The notes below the pieces were generated by a model. That model was not told the DNA's origin. It searched no databases and saw nothing but the letters and a program-made list of their open reading frames with translations. A DNA stretch of 64,000 bases from Corynebacterium aurimucosum ATCC 700975 (GTDB taxonomy: Bacteria > Actinomycetota > Actinomycetes > Mycobacteriales > Mycobacteriaceae). Of the stretch, positions 26,505-34,856 are shown piece by piece. A program made the position numbers and the translations under genes. The stretch covers positions 744,001-808,000 of the forward strand of contig NC_012590.1 in the NCBI RefSeq assembly GCF_000022905.1. Direction: 5' to 3'. Within the stretch, counting starts at the first letter, position 1; each line of letters opens with the position of its first letter.

Positions 26505-27928
26505 TTCTCTTCCTCTGGCCCGTCCTTTTTGTTGTCGTCGCCGTCGGCGTCTGTGTCCTCGCCAGCGCTGTCGCTGGTGTTATCGCTGGCATCGTCCCCG
26601 GCATCCTGCTGGCGGAGCATCTCCTCCAGCTTGGAGAACTCCGCTTCAAAGCCCTCATCAGGGGTGTCATCGAGCAAACCGTCGATGAAGGAAGCCGGGT
26701 TCTCCAAGTGCTCGGCCGTGGGCAGAAGATCCGGGTGGTCCCAAGCGGAATCACGCTTGTCGGCGCCCACCGCAACGGTGGCGCGGCGCCAGAGTTCAGC
26801 GGCGGCCTCCACCTTCGGGGTATTGAGCTCGATGCCGACGACCTGCGAGAAGGCCTTCTCCGCGGAGCCGCCAGTGGAGCGGCGGTGTGCCCACGCCTCA
26901 GTCATTGCCTTCGTGGACGGGATGCGCTCTCCCAGTGCCTCGGTCACCACGTGTTCAACCCAGCCCTCGACGAGCGCCAGGAGGGTCTCCAAGCGAGAAG
27001 CCGCTCCCGCGTTGCGGGAGGTGATCCGCGGGGACAGGTCCATGCCTTGCAGCTTGCTCATGGCGTCCTGGATGGCCTGGGGATCACCGGATTCCAGGTT
27101 GAGCTCGCGGGTAGCTTCCTCGATATGGGAGGTATCGATAACCAAGCCCATGGCGTATTCCTCAACGGAGGAGACGAGGCGTTCGACCAACCACGGCACG
27201 TGCTTGAACAGGCGCTGGCGAGCGGCTTCGCGGGCACCGATGTAGACGAGCACTTCCTGGCCCGGAACGTTGAGATCGCGCGCGATGGCCTGGATATTGT
27301 GCGGCAAGAGCGCGGTGGTACCTGCGGGGGAGACCGGCAAGCCGAAGTCAGAACCGGTTAATGCCTGCGCTGCCAGATCACCGAGGGCGTGGCCCAGCTT
27401 CATGCCGAAGTTCATGCCGGACATCGAGTTCATCATCGAGGACATCGGGCCCATCATCTCGCGGGCCTCCTCCGGCAAGGATTCCAGCTGCGCGGAGTTC
27501 ATGTGTTCGGCCACCGGGGTGACCATGCGCTGCCACATCGGCAGCGTCTCATCCAGCCACTGCGCGGAATTCCAGGCAGTGACGGTGCCGGACGCGGTGG
27601 GCAGAATGGTGGCATCATCCAGCCACAGCTCCGCCAGCCGCACGGCTTCTTGCACGGCGGTGCGGTCCTGCTCGCTGACCTCTTTATCACGGGAGATCTG
27701 CTGGTGCGCGATGCGCTTGGCCAAGTCATAGTTGACCGGACCAGCACCCTCCGGGGAGTTCATGGAGGAACCCATGCCGGACAGCATTTGGCCGAACTGA
27801 TTCAACAGGTCTCCTAGGCCACCGTTGCCCGCACTGAAGCCGAAGGCGCCGAACGGGTTCTGGTCGCGACGATCGTTATCATCGTCATCGTCGTTATTGG
27901 GGAAGGAAAAACCGAATCCGTTGCTCAT
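26501..27928 (-). CDS. DUF2342 / zincin-like protein (Rv3195 type)
   Basis: A 475-residue soluble protein. The N-terminal ~60 residues are Asp/Asn/Gly-rich (NNDDDDDNDRRD...GGLGDLLNQFGQMLSGMG), followed by helical sequence (SAQWLDETLPMWQRMV; HVPWLVERLVSSVEEYAMG; LLALVEGWVEHVVTEAL; HPDLLPTAEHLENP). This matches the actinobacterial zincin-like family often labelled zinc-dependent metalloprotease. I see no classic HExxH, so activity is doubtful. The C-terminus is a long acidic low-complexity tail. The start at MSNGFGFSFP (27928) is preferred over an upstream Met because the extension has no family resemblance and would run into the divergent gene. Confidence 0.82.
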   Translation of the reverse strand: MSNGFGFSFPNNDDDDDNDRRDQNPFGAFGFSAGNGGLGDLLNQFGQMLSGMGSSMNSPEGAGPVNYDLAKRIAHQQISRDKEVSEQDRTAVQEAVRLAELWLDDATILPTASGTVTAWNSAQWLDETLPMWQRMVTPVAEHMNSAQLESLPEEAREMMGPMSSMMNSMSGMNFGMKLGHALGDLAAQALTGSDFGLPVSPAGTTALLPHNIQAIARDLNVPGQEVLVYIGAREAARQRLFKHVPWLVERLVSSVEEYAMGLVIDTSHIEEATRELNLESGDPQAIQDAMSKLQGMDLSPRITSRNAGAASRLETLLALVEGWVEHVVTEALGERIPSTKAMTEAWAHRRSTGGSAEKAFSQVVGIELNTPKVEAAAELWRRATVAVGADKRDSAWDHPDLLPTAEHLENPASFIDGLLDDTPDEGFEAEFSKLEEMLRQQDAGDDASDNTSDSAGEDTDADGDDNKKDGPEEEN

Positions 27929-28021
27929 GGGCCCTAATCTACTAGGTTTCCTAGCGCGGATTCTAGGACCACGGCAACGCTGAGAGCGAACAAGCGCCAC
28001 AAGGCTGTAGGCTGATTCTCC

Positions 28022-29098
28022 GTGAAAACTCCGCAGAACCCCCGAGCCCGCCGCCTGTCCACCCTCACGTGGGGAGCCATTCCGGTGGTGCTGACGGGAG
28101 CCCTGCTCAGCATCGACCACATTCCCGGCACCGATATCACCTTGTCCGTTCCCTACGCCGCCGAAGGCCCAGGGCCTACCCTGGATACCTTGGGCGAGGT
28201 GGAAGGTAAGCCAGTGGTCAACGTCGAAGCCCCAGAGACGTTCCAACCGAAGGGACATCTCAACATGACGACAGTCTCTGTGCGCACCAACATGACGCTG
28301 GCCCAGGCCCTGGGGCTCTGGCTGTTTACGGATGACACCATCGTCCCCATCGAAAACATCATCCCGCAGGGCAAGACGGATAAGGAAGTCCAGGAAGCCA
28401 ATCAGCAGGCCTTTACCCAGTCCGAGTCAGCGGCCACGGTCGCCGCCATGGACTATCTGGACAAGCCCGTGCGGATTGAGGTCGCACAAGTCCTCGACGA
28501 CGGCCCCGCAGCAGGCGCGCTTGACGACGCCGACATCATCACCACCGTCAACGGCGACAAGGTCACGGAGCCCGGCCAAGTACAAGAGAAGATTCAAGCT
28601 CTTCAACCTGGTGATGAGGTGGAGCTAGGCATCGTTCGCAAGGGAGAGGAAAAAACAGTCCGCGTGACCCTTGGCTCCCACCCAGAGCAAGGGGATATGG
28701 CTTTGCTGGGCATCCTCATGACCTCGGTGCCCACCGAGGACATCACCGTGGATTACAACCTGCAGGATATCGGCGGTCCCTCGGCCGGCATGATGTTTAC
28801 CTTGGCGGTGATTGACAAGCTCTCTAGCGAGGATCTCACCGGCGGCCGGTTTGTCGCCGGTACCGGCACTATTGGTGAGGACGGCGAGGTCGGCCCCATC
28901 GGTGGCATTGTGCATAAGGTAAGCGCAGCGAAGGAGGCGGGCGCCGAGCTTTTCCTCGCCCCAGCCAAAAACTGTGCAGAGGCAGTAAGCCGCGATACCG
29001 GGGACATGGTGGTGGCCAAGGTCCACACGCTGGATGATGCCATCGAGGCCATGCAGGACTTCGCGGAGGGCAAGCCCGTCGAGACCTGCGAAGGTTAG
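28022..29098 (+). CDS. PDZ-Lon-like secreted/membrane serine protease (Rv3194c/YlbL type)
   Basis: A 358-residue protein with a GTG start. An N-terminal membrane helix (residues ~13-32) is followed by an extracellular domain, a PDZ domain (~150-215: GALDDADIITTVNGDKV) and a Lon-type proteolytic domain. The catalytic dyad is Ser254 (DIGGPSAGMMFT) and Lys299 (GGIVHKVSAAKEAGA). Membrane-tethered Lon-like proteases without an ATPase are typical of Gram-positive bacteria; the substrate is unknown. Synteny with Rv3194c next to the UPF0182 gene supports the assignment. Confidence 0.93.
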   Translation: MKTPQNPRARRLSTLTWGAIPVVLTGALLSIDHIPGTDITLSVPYAAEGPGPTLDTLGEVEGKPVVNVEAPETFQPKGHLNMTTVSVRTNMTLAQALGLWLFTDDTIVPIENIIPQGKTDKEVQEANQQAFTQSESAATVAAMDYLDKPVRIEVAQVLDDGPAAGALDDADIITTVNGDKVTEPGQVQEKIQALQPGDEVELGIVRKGEEKTVRVTLGSHPEQGDMALLGILMTSVPTEDITVDYNLQDIGGPSAGMMFTLAVIDKLSSEDLTGGRFVAGTGTIGEDGEVGPIGGIVHKVSAAKEAGAELFLAPAKNCAEAVSRDTGDMVVAKVHTLDDAIEAMQDFAEGKPVETCEG

Positions 29099-29102
29099 AC
29101 CG

Positions 29103-29783
29103 CTACACCAAGCCAAGCTCCTTGAGGCGCTCCTCCGGATCGTCCTGGTCCGTGGAGATCATCTGCTGCATGATGAGGCCCTCATCGTTGTCAACGACGG
29201 TGAGGATAGCGGTGTTGCCCAGCATGGACCAGCCCACGACGCGGTTGCCGCTGTCCTCGATGACGCGGGAGCTGCGCAGCTCAGTGAGCACTTGGGTGGT
29301 CTGGGAAGCCTTGGTCTTGGACTTGAAGAACTGGAACTGGCCCACCTCGGAGCCGGAGCAGTTGAAAGAATCCGTCACGCCATTGGGATCGCAGCGGTCG
29401 AACTGCGCGAAGATCTCTTCCGGCACGAGGCCACCGAAGATCTTATAAGCCTGCTCCACAGAGTCGGTGAACTTGCCGCTGGGCTCCGCGGACTCGCTGG
29501 CGTCCTTGTCTTTGTCTTTGCGGTCGGCGGAGCTGCGGGTTGAGGATTCATCCTCCGCCTCCGAGCTGTCTGCAGACTCGGAGGTGGCGGGAGTAGTCGT
29601 CTCGGATTCCTCAGCGGAGGTGGCTGGGGCCGGCGCGCTGGTCTTCTTCGCGGCGGCGGTCGTTGCTTCGCTCGCAGGTGTCGGCTCAGGGGAGGGGACA
29701 TCGTCCTTCCCACATGCGGAGAGCAGGCAGCCGGTGGCAAGCACGGCCGAAGCTGCGGCGGTGAAGCGGGATGTCAAGCGCAC
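29103..29783 (-). CDS. Lipoprotein with Ser/Thr/Glu-rich linker (unknown function)
   Basis: A 226-residue lipoprotein. GTG at 29783 is chosen because AGGAG lies 7 bases upstream and the signal peptide then has normal length (RLTSRFTAAASAVLATGCLL) ending in the lipobox LLSAC. Residues ~25-100 are a low-complexity Ser/Thr/Ala/Glu/Asp/Lys linker. The C-terminal ~120 residues form a small domain with two Cys (RCDPNG, NCSGSE) likely paired. No named family recognised. It converges with the Lon-like gene. Confidence 0.82.
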   Translation of the reverse strand: MRLTSRFTAAASAVLATGCLLSACGKDDVPSPEPTPASEATTAAAKKTSAPAPATSAEESETTTPATSESADSSEAEDESSTRSSADRKDKDKDASESAEPSGKFTDSVEQAYKIFGGLVPEEIFAQFDRCDPNGVTDSFNCSGSEVGQFQFFKSKTKASQTTQVLTELRSSRVIEDSGNRVVGWSMLGNTAILTVVDNDEGLIMQQMISTDQDDPEERLKELGLV

Positions 29784-29860
29784 GAGAGACTCCTCTATCA
29801 ATTGCGTGCCCAGCCCTGAGAGCTGAGCGCTAATGGCCACTGCAGTCTGAGTTTAGTCGA

Positions 29861-30451
29861 TTAGAGCATTTCCTCCGGATCTTGCTCCAACCCGTAGCGC
29901 AGCGCAGCGATGACCCCAGGCGCCACATTCGGTCCGCCACGCAGTTGGATATCGTCCTCCGCGAAGGGGCCGGCCTCCGCCAGTTCTTCCTCGGTGGGAC
30001 GTAACTGCAAAAGCGTGAGCTCGGCGCCATCGTCGTCGAAACTCTCCGAATCGGCTGTGGAGCTTCCGTCCAGGGCGGTGGCTCGCAGGACTCCGGAGAA
30101 GAGGCGGGCGGGGCGGGCGTCGCCAAGCGCGGCGTCCGAGGTGTCCTTGAACATGATCTCCTGTGCCAGAATGACGCCGGCGATCTCCTGTGGCCAGGCC
30201 AAGCGGGAGACGTAGTCCGCGAGGTGTTCGGAACCCGGCTCGATGCCTTCCGGCAACTCTTGCACCACGAGCGTGAGGGGAGAGGAGTCGTCGACGTCAC
30301 CGAGCTGTGCGGCCACCAGCTCAGTGGGGACGAGAGCAAAAAGGGTAGGAGGCGCATCCCAGCCCTCGGCGTGGATGAAGTCCACGGCTTCGCGCATGGC
30401 CTTGTTGAGCGCGCGGTGTACAGCGGGCTGGGAGGAAGGTTGGGAACTCAT
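29861..30451 (-). CDS. PPA1309 family protein
   Basis: A 196-residue acidic soluble protein of an actinobacterial family of unknown role. Characteristic stretches are EGWDAPPTLFALVPTELV, EHLADYVSRLAWPQEIAG and GGPNVAPGVIAALRYGLE. It sits divergently beside the UPF0182 gene, as in other actinobacteria. No motifs suggest an activity. Confidence 0.85.
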   Translation of the reverse strand: MSSQPSSQPAVHRALNKAMREAVDFIHAEGWDAPPTLFALVPTELVAAQLGDVDDSSPLTLVVQELPEGIEPGSEHLADYVSRLAWPQEIAGVILAQEIMFKDTSDAALGDARPARLFSGVLRATALDGSSTADSESFDDDGAELTLLQLRPTEEELAEAGPFAEDDIQLRGGPNVAPGVIAALRYGLEQDPEEML

Positions 30452-30541
30452 AAGCGTCCTTGTTCGTTGACGGTCATAGTGCTTCTCTAGACTAGAAGCT
30501 TGATACCTCTATATTCGCACGACACTTGATTGGAGCTGGAG

Positions 30542-33500
30542 TTGGCTTCCGGACTCAACCGACCCACCGCCCCGATGAAACGTCCGCCCAAATTTCTCTC
30601 ATGGGTTGTCGCCATCATCGCGGTCCTCTTGTTCATTGGCCCCATGTTGGTGGGCTTCTATACGGATTGGAAGTGGTTCGGCGCGATTGAGTACCGCGGG
30701 GTCTTCACCAAGACCCTGATCACGCGCATTGTGCTCTTCGTCCTCTTCGGCCTCGTGGCAGCGGCTGTTACCTACGTAGCGGGCCTGATTGTGTGGCGGG
30801 GGCGCGGCGATTCGATGGACATGGCGGATTTCAATTCCCCCGTTTATCAGTACCGCAAGTCCATTGAGAGCACGATGAGTGTCTTCCTCAAGGTCATCCC
30901 GGTCCTCGTTGGCGTTGTCTCTGGCCTGTTGGGGCAGGCAAATTGGCGCACCGTCATGCTCTTCCTCAATTCTCATGACTTTGGGGTGACGGACCCGCAG
31001 TTCAACCACGATCTCGGCTTCTACGCCTTCCGCTTGCCGGTGTGGTCGATGTTGGTCAATGCTTTCTCCATGCTGGTCGCTGTGTGCTTCCTTATCGCAC
31101 TGGTGGGGCATTACATCCTCGGCGGCATTCGTTTAGGTAACCGCGCCGCCGGTGTCCGTGGTTCCTTGTCGAAGTCGGCGCGCACTCAGCTGGCCGTGAC
31201 TGGCGGAATCTGGATGCTGCTCCAAGTGGCCGGTTACTGGCTCGGGCGTTACGAGTTGCTGTACAACCAGCACTCGCTGTTTACGGGTGGTTCCTACACG
31301 GATATCAATGCCTACCTGCCGGCAAAGATCATCCTCATGATCATCGGCGTGTTCGTGGCCGTGGCGATCTTCTCTGCCGTGGTGATTAAGGACCTGCGAA
31401 TTCCGGGCCTGGCCGTAGTTCTCATGGTGCTGTCTTCCTTGGTCATTGGCCAGGGCTGGCCGCTGATCATGGAGCGCTTCTCCGTGAACCCGAACCGTCA
31501 GGCTAAAGAAGCGGAGTCCATCTCACGCAACATCGAGTCCACCCGTTTTGCCTATGGCCTCACCGATGACAAGGTGACCTACGAGGAGAATTGGGGTGCC
31601 GACGACGTCGCCGATGACAAGGTCGCCTCGGATGACTCCACCATTTCCAACCTGCGCCTGCTGGACCCGGACATCTTGGCGCCGACGTTTACTCAGATGC
31701 AGCAGCTGAAGAACTTCTACGGCTTCCCAGAGACCCTCGCGATGGACCGCTACGAAATCGATGGCGAGCTGCGTGACTTCGTGGTTGCTGCCCGCGAGCT
31801 GGATCCGAATGAGCTGCAAGAAAACCAGCAGAACTGGATCAACCGCCACACCGTGTACACCCACGGCAACGGCTTCATCGCGGCGCAGGCCAACACCGTC
31901 GATGAGGTGGCTCGTGACGCCGGTTCCGCGCGCGGTGGTTTCCCCATCTTCACGGTGGCTGACCTGCAGACCCAGGCGGGTAAGGACGCCGAGGGCGAGG
32001 GCGAAACCAAGAATGCTGAAGAATCCCTCGGCATCAAGGTGGACCAGCCGCGCACCTACTTCGGCCCGGTTATCGCTAGCGCCCAGGACGGTATGGACTA
32101 CGCCATCGTGGGCAAGACCGGTGATGAGTCCGTCGAGTACGACACCGATACCTCTACCTACACCTATGACGGCAAGGGTGGCGTCGACATCGGCAATATC
32201 GTTGACCGCACTGCCTTTGCACTGAAGTACCAGGAACTCAACTTCCTGCTGTCGGACCGCGTGGGGCCGGAGTCCAAGCTGCTCTATGACCGTGACCCGC
32301 GCGAGCGCGTGGAGAAGGTTGCTCCCTGGCTGACGACGGATTCCTCCACCTACCCGGCGGTTATCGATGGCCGCATCAAGTGGATCGTTGACGGCTACAC
32401 CACCCTGGATTCCCTGCCGTATTCGCAGCGCACCTCCCTGACGGAGACCACCCAGGACGCGCAGAACCCGACGGGCACGACGCAGCGCTTGGTCAATGAC
32501 CAGGTGGGCTATATCCGTAACTCGGTCAAGGCGACTGTCGACGCCTACGATGGCACCGTCGATCTCTACGAGTTTGACACCGAAGACCCCGTGCTCAAGG
32601 CATGGGAGGGTGTGTTCCCGGGGGTTGTGAAGCCAGAGGTTGAAATCTCCGACGAGCTGCGCCAGCACCTGCGCTACCCGGAGGACATGTTCAAGGTGCA
32701 GCGCAACCTGCTGGCCAAGTACCACGTGGATGACCCGGGCGTCTTCTTCAACAACGATGCCTTCTGGTCCGTACCGGAGGATCCGACCGCTGGTGAGTCC
32801 CAGGGCTTGAACCAGCCGCCGTACTACGTGCTGGCTTCCGACCCGGAGACCAACAAGCCGAGCTTCCAGCTCATCACCTCCTACCGCGGTCTGAACCGTC
32901 AGTTCCTTTCTGCACACATGGCGGTGTCCTCCGACCCGGATACCTACGGTGATATCACCGTGCGTGTGCTGCCGACGAATACCCAGACCCAAGGTCCGAA
33001 GCAGGCGCAGGACGCCATGATGTCTTCTGACCAGGTGGCTCGTGACCGCACGCTGTGGCAGGGCTCGAATGATCTAAAGAACGGCAACCTGCTGGCCCTG
33101 CCGGTGGGTGGGGGAGAGATCCTCTACTTGGAGCCGATCTACTCGCAGCGCAAGGGCCAGGAGTCTGCCTTCCCGAAGCTGCTGCGTGTGTTGGTCTCCT
33201 ATAAGGGCCGCGTGGGCTATGCCCCGACGATTGGTGAGGCCCTGGAGCAGGTGGGCATCGACCCGAAGGCTGCCCAGGACATCACCGAAATCGAAGGTGA
33301 CTCCGGCAAGCAGACGGAGAAGGACGAGCAATCCACCGATAGCGAGAAGAAGGATGCGGAAGACGCTAAGGACTCCGATGCTTCTGCACCGGCCTCCGCT
33401 CCGAAGGCATCTAGCGAAGGTGAGGCTATCGACGCTATCAACAAGGCTCTCGACGGCGTGGACAAGGCTAAGAACGGTTCCTTTGAGGAGTACGGCAAGG

Positions 33501-33556
33501 CCCTGGACGAGCTCGATAAGGCAGTAGAGGACTACCGCTCGCTGCAGTCTCAGTAA
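30542..33556 (+). CDS. UPF0182 family integral membrane protein (Rv3193c type)
   Basis: A ~1004-residue protein. The first ~300 residues hold about seven transmembrane helices (FLSWVVAIIAVLLFIGPML; LFVLFGLVAAAVTYVAGLIV; IILMIIGVFVAVAIFSAVVI and others). The remainder is a large extracellular UPF0182/COG1615 domain (WGADDVADDKVASD; NNDAFWSVPEDPT; LNRQFLSAHMAVSSDP). The last ~110 residues are a Lys/Glu/Asp/Ser-rich tail with helical repeats. TTG at 30542 is chosen because GGAGCTGGAG lies just before it; TTG at 30530 lacks a ribosome site, and ATG at 30575 is possible. Function unknown. Confidence 0.9.
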   Translation: MASGLNRPTAPMKRPPKFLSWVVAIIAVLLFIGPMLVGFYTDWKWFGAIEYRGVFTKTLITRIVLFVLFGLVAAAVTYVAGLIVWRGRGDSMDMADFNSPVYQYRKSIESTMSVFLKVIPVLVGVVSGLLGQANWRTVMLFLNSHDFGVTDPQFNHDLGFYAFRLPVWSMLVNAFSMLVAVCFLIALVGHYILGGIRLGNRAAGVRGSLSKSARTQLAVTGGIWMLLQVAGYWLGRYELLYNQHSLFTGGSYTDINAYLPAKIILMIIGVFVAVAIFSAVVIKDLRIPGLAVVLMVLSSLVIGQGWPLIMERFSVNPNRQAKEAESISRNIESTRFAYGLTDDKVTYEENWGADDVADDKVASDDSTISNLRLLDPDILAPTFTQMQQLKNFYGFPETLAMDRYEIDGELRDFVVAARELDPNELQENQQNWINRHTVYTHGNGFIAAQANTVDEVARDAGSARGGFPIFTVADLQTQAGKDAEGEGETKNAEESLGIKVDQPRTYFGPVIASAQDGMDYAIVGKTGDESVEYDTDTSTYTYDGKGGVDIGNIVDRTAFALKYQELNFLLSDRVGPESKLLYDRDPRERVEKVAPWLTTDSSTYPAVIDGRIKWIVDGYTTLDSLPYSQRTSLTETTQDAQNPTGTTQRLVNDQVGYIRNSVKATVDAYDGTVDLYEFDTEDPVLKAWEGVFPGVVKPEVEISDELRQHLRYPEDMFKVQRNLLAKYHVDDPGVFFNNDAFWSVPEDPTAGESQGLNQPPYYVLASDPETNKPSFQLITSYRGLNRQFLSAHMAVSSDPDTYGDITVRVLPTNTQTQGPKQAQDAMMSSDQVARDRTLWQGSNDLKNGNLLALPVGGGEILYLEPIYSQRKGQESAFPKLLRVLVSYKGRVGYAPTIGEALEQVGIDPKAAQDITEIEGDSGKQTEKDEQSTDSEKKDAEDAKDSDASAPASAPKASSEGEAIDAINKALDGVDKAKNGSFEEYGKALDELDKAVEDYRSLQSQ

Positions 33557-33565
33557 GTCTGGATA

Positions 33566-33590
33566 GGCGCCGGTACAACAGCCCGGCGCC
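33566..33590 (+). terminator. GC-rich hairpin after the UPF0182 gene
   Basis: GGCGCCGG...CCGGCGCC stem with an 8-9-base loop, 10 bases after the stop; only a weak T-tract follows. Confidence 0.6.
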
Positions 33591-33601
33591 TTACCTATGA
33601 A

Positions 33602-33636
33602 ATGGCGCCTGCCCAGGGGATTTGGGTAGGCGCCAT
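33602..33636. repeat. Second inverted repeat, possible tandem terminator
   Basis: ATGGCGCCTGCC...GGGTAGGCGCCAT forms a ~12-bp stem directly after the first hairpin. Both stems share GGCGCC, so alternative pairings are possible. Confidence 0.5.
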
Positions 33637-33684
33637 GGTGTCTGTATAGTTACATCCGTCGCCGGCACACGGGACAGTGTGCCG
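33622..33684 (+). promoter_or_regulatory. Putative promoter and leader hairpin of initiator tRNA
   Basis: TATAGT at 33645-33650 with a poor TTGGGT 17 bases upstream could be the tRNA promoter. A perfect CGGCACAC/GTGTGCCG hairpin (33663-33684) follows in the leader, 29 bases before the tRNA; it may be a processing signal. Confidence 0.4.
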
Positions 33685-33713
33685 AGCGCTTGATGTTTGG
33701 AAGTACATCTCGA

Positions 33714-33790
33714 CGCGGGGTGGAGCAGCTCGGTAGCTCGCTGGGCTCATAACCCAGAGGTCGTAGGTTCGAATCCTGCCCCCGCTACCA
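33714..33790 (+). tRNA. Initiator tRNA-fMet (CAT)
   Basis: A complete 77-base cloverleaf with encoded CCA. The anticodon loop is CTCATAA. Three G:C pairs in the anticodon stem (GGG...CCC) and C1 facing A72, which leaves the acceptor end unpaired, identify it as the initiator species. T-loop GTTCGAATC is normal. Confidence 0.95.
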
Positions 33791-33797
33791 ACTTCCA

Positions 33798-33835
33798 GAA
33801 CCCCATCAGTCAACATGGCTGGTGGGGTTCTTTTT
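33798..33835 (+). terminator. Terminator of tRNA-fMet
   Basis: GAACCCCATCAG...CTGGTGGGGTTC stem followed by TTTTTC, just after the tRNA. Confidence 0.9.
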
Positions 33836-33906
33836 CATTTTCCCTGGTAGGAGCTAAATGGATAGAGTGGGTTCACATCTAAAACGCACGGTAATGGAGG
33901 ATTATC

Positions 33907-34737
33907 ATGTCTGCTTCGGCTCCACGAGTCTTACTCCTTGGTTTTGGTGCAATCGGACGTCAATTGGTGACACTTTTTGACCCATCGGAATTCGAAGTCA
34001 GTGGATTTGTTCGTGATGCTGCCCCGCACCGAGAACGCGGCGCCTTGGGAGTATCGCTTCACAATGATAACCTTCTAGAGCTCATCGATGCCCACGATAT
34101 TGTGGTTGAATGCGCGGGCGTTGCGGCGGCGAAAGAACATGGACCGGCAGTGATTGCCCGCGGCAAGGATTTGGTGCTGACCTCGGTAGGCGCTTTGGCC
34201 GATCCTGACACGCGCCAGGCGCTGCTGTCTGGGCCTGGGAAAGTGCATGTTACCTCCGGTGCGATCGGAGGATTCGATCTGTGGGCGGCATTAGCAGAGT
34301 CGAATGCCGTGGATACCGTAAAGATTCGAACCACCAAGAATGCAGAGTCTCTCATTCAAGGCTGGATGAATGATGCTGAGCGCGCTCAATTAGAAAGCCC
34401 AACAGAACCGTTTGTACTTTTCAGCGGTAGGCCTAGTGACGCGATTGCAAAATTCCCCGGCAACGTCAATGTTTCCGTCGCTCTTGCTTGGGCAACTCGC
34501 GGCAGAGGCTCCAGCGATGACGAGTTGCTTGCGCGATCACTTGAGCGCGTATCGGTGGAACTAGTTGCTTCTCCGAATCTGATTAAAACACGCCATGACA
34601 TCGAGGTATCAGGCTCCGCCGGCGCTTTCTCTCTGGTTAGCGAATCTTCTCCACATCCAGTGAATCCCAAAACCTCTGCCATTACGGCGTTGTCGGTTGC
34701 GCACACTTTGAGGCAGGCGGTGGGCTCGCTTCAGTAG
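33907..34737 (+). CDS. Aspartate dehydrogenase-like NAD(P)-dependent oxidoreductase
   Basis: A 276-residue two-domain protein. The N-terminal Rossmann fold has VLLLGFGAIGRQL (GxGxxG). The C-terminal DUF108-type domain has HVTSGAIGGFDLWAALAES, FPGNVNVSVALAWA and SSPHPVNPKTSAITALS, which fit L-aspartate dehydrogenase (NadX family, aspartate to iminoaspartate). GGAGG precedes the ATG. No nadA/nadC neighbours, so an NAD-biosynthetic role is unproven; amino-acid catabolism is the alternative. It lies alone between the tRNA-fMet terminator and a convergent terminator, and its third codon positions look less GC-rich than neighbours, which suggests acquisition. Confidence 0.82.
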   Translation: MSASAPRVLLLGFGAIGRQLVTLFDPSEFEVSGFVRDAAPHRERGALGVSLHNDNLLELIDAHDIVVECAGVAAAKEHGPAVIARGKDLVLTSVGALADPDTRQALLSGPGKVHVTSGAIGGFDLWAALAESNAVDTVKIRTTKNAESLIQGWMNDAERAQLESPTEPFVLFSGRPSDAIAKFPGNVNVSVALAWATRGRGSSDDELLARSLERVSVELVASPNLIKTRHDIEVSGSAGAFSLVSESSPHPVNPKTSAITALSVAHTLRQAVGSLQ

Positions 34738-34792
34738 CGGAGGGCTCTGCCCTACAGGGTGGAGTACTACGTCACGACAGTCACCGTAAATA

Positions 34793-34821
34793 AGCCCCGA
34801 AATCTTTGCAGATTCGGGGCT
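34793..34821. terminator. Bidirectional terminator between convergent genes
   Basis: AGCCCCGAA-ATC...GAT-TCGGGGCT stem with one bulge and a 6-base loop, between the aspartate dehydrogenase-like gene and the VWA gene. Confidence 0.75.
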
Positions 34822-34856
34822 CTAATTACCGTGAATGACGTTCGTGGTCAGCGGGG

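Noticed and set aside
27929..28258. A 110-residue N-terminal extension of the DUF2342 protein
   Set aside because: The extension is antisense to the start of the Lon-like protease gene and has no resemblance to the family; MSNGFGFSFP is the natural start.
31523..32992. A 489-codon open frame on the minus strand inside the UPF0182 gene
   Set aside because: It is antisense to a clearly coding gene with strong family sequence; high-GC codon use opens the complementary frame. No ribosome site or family match.
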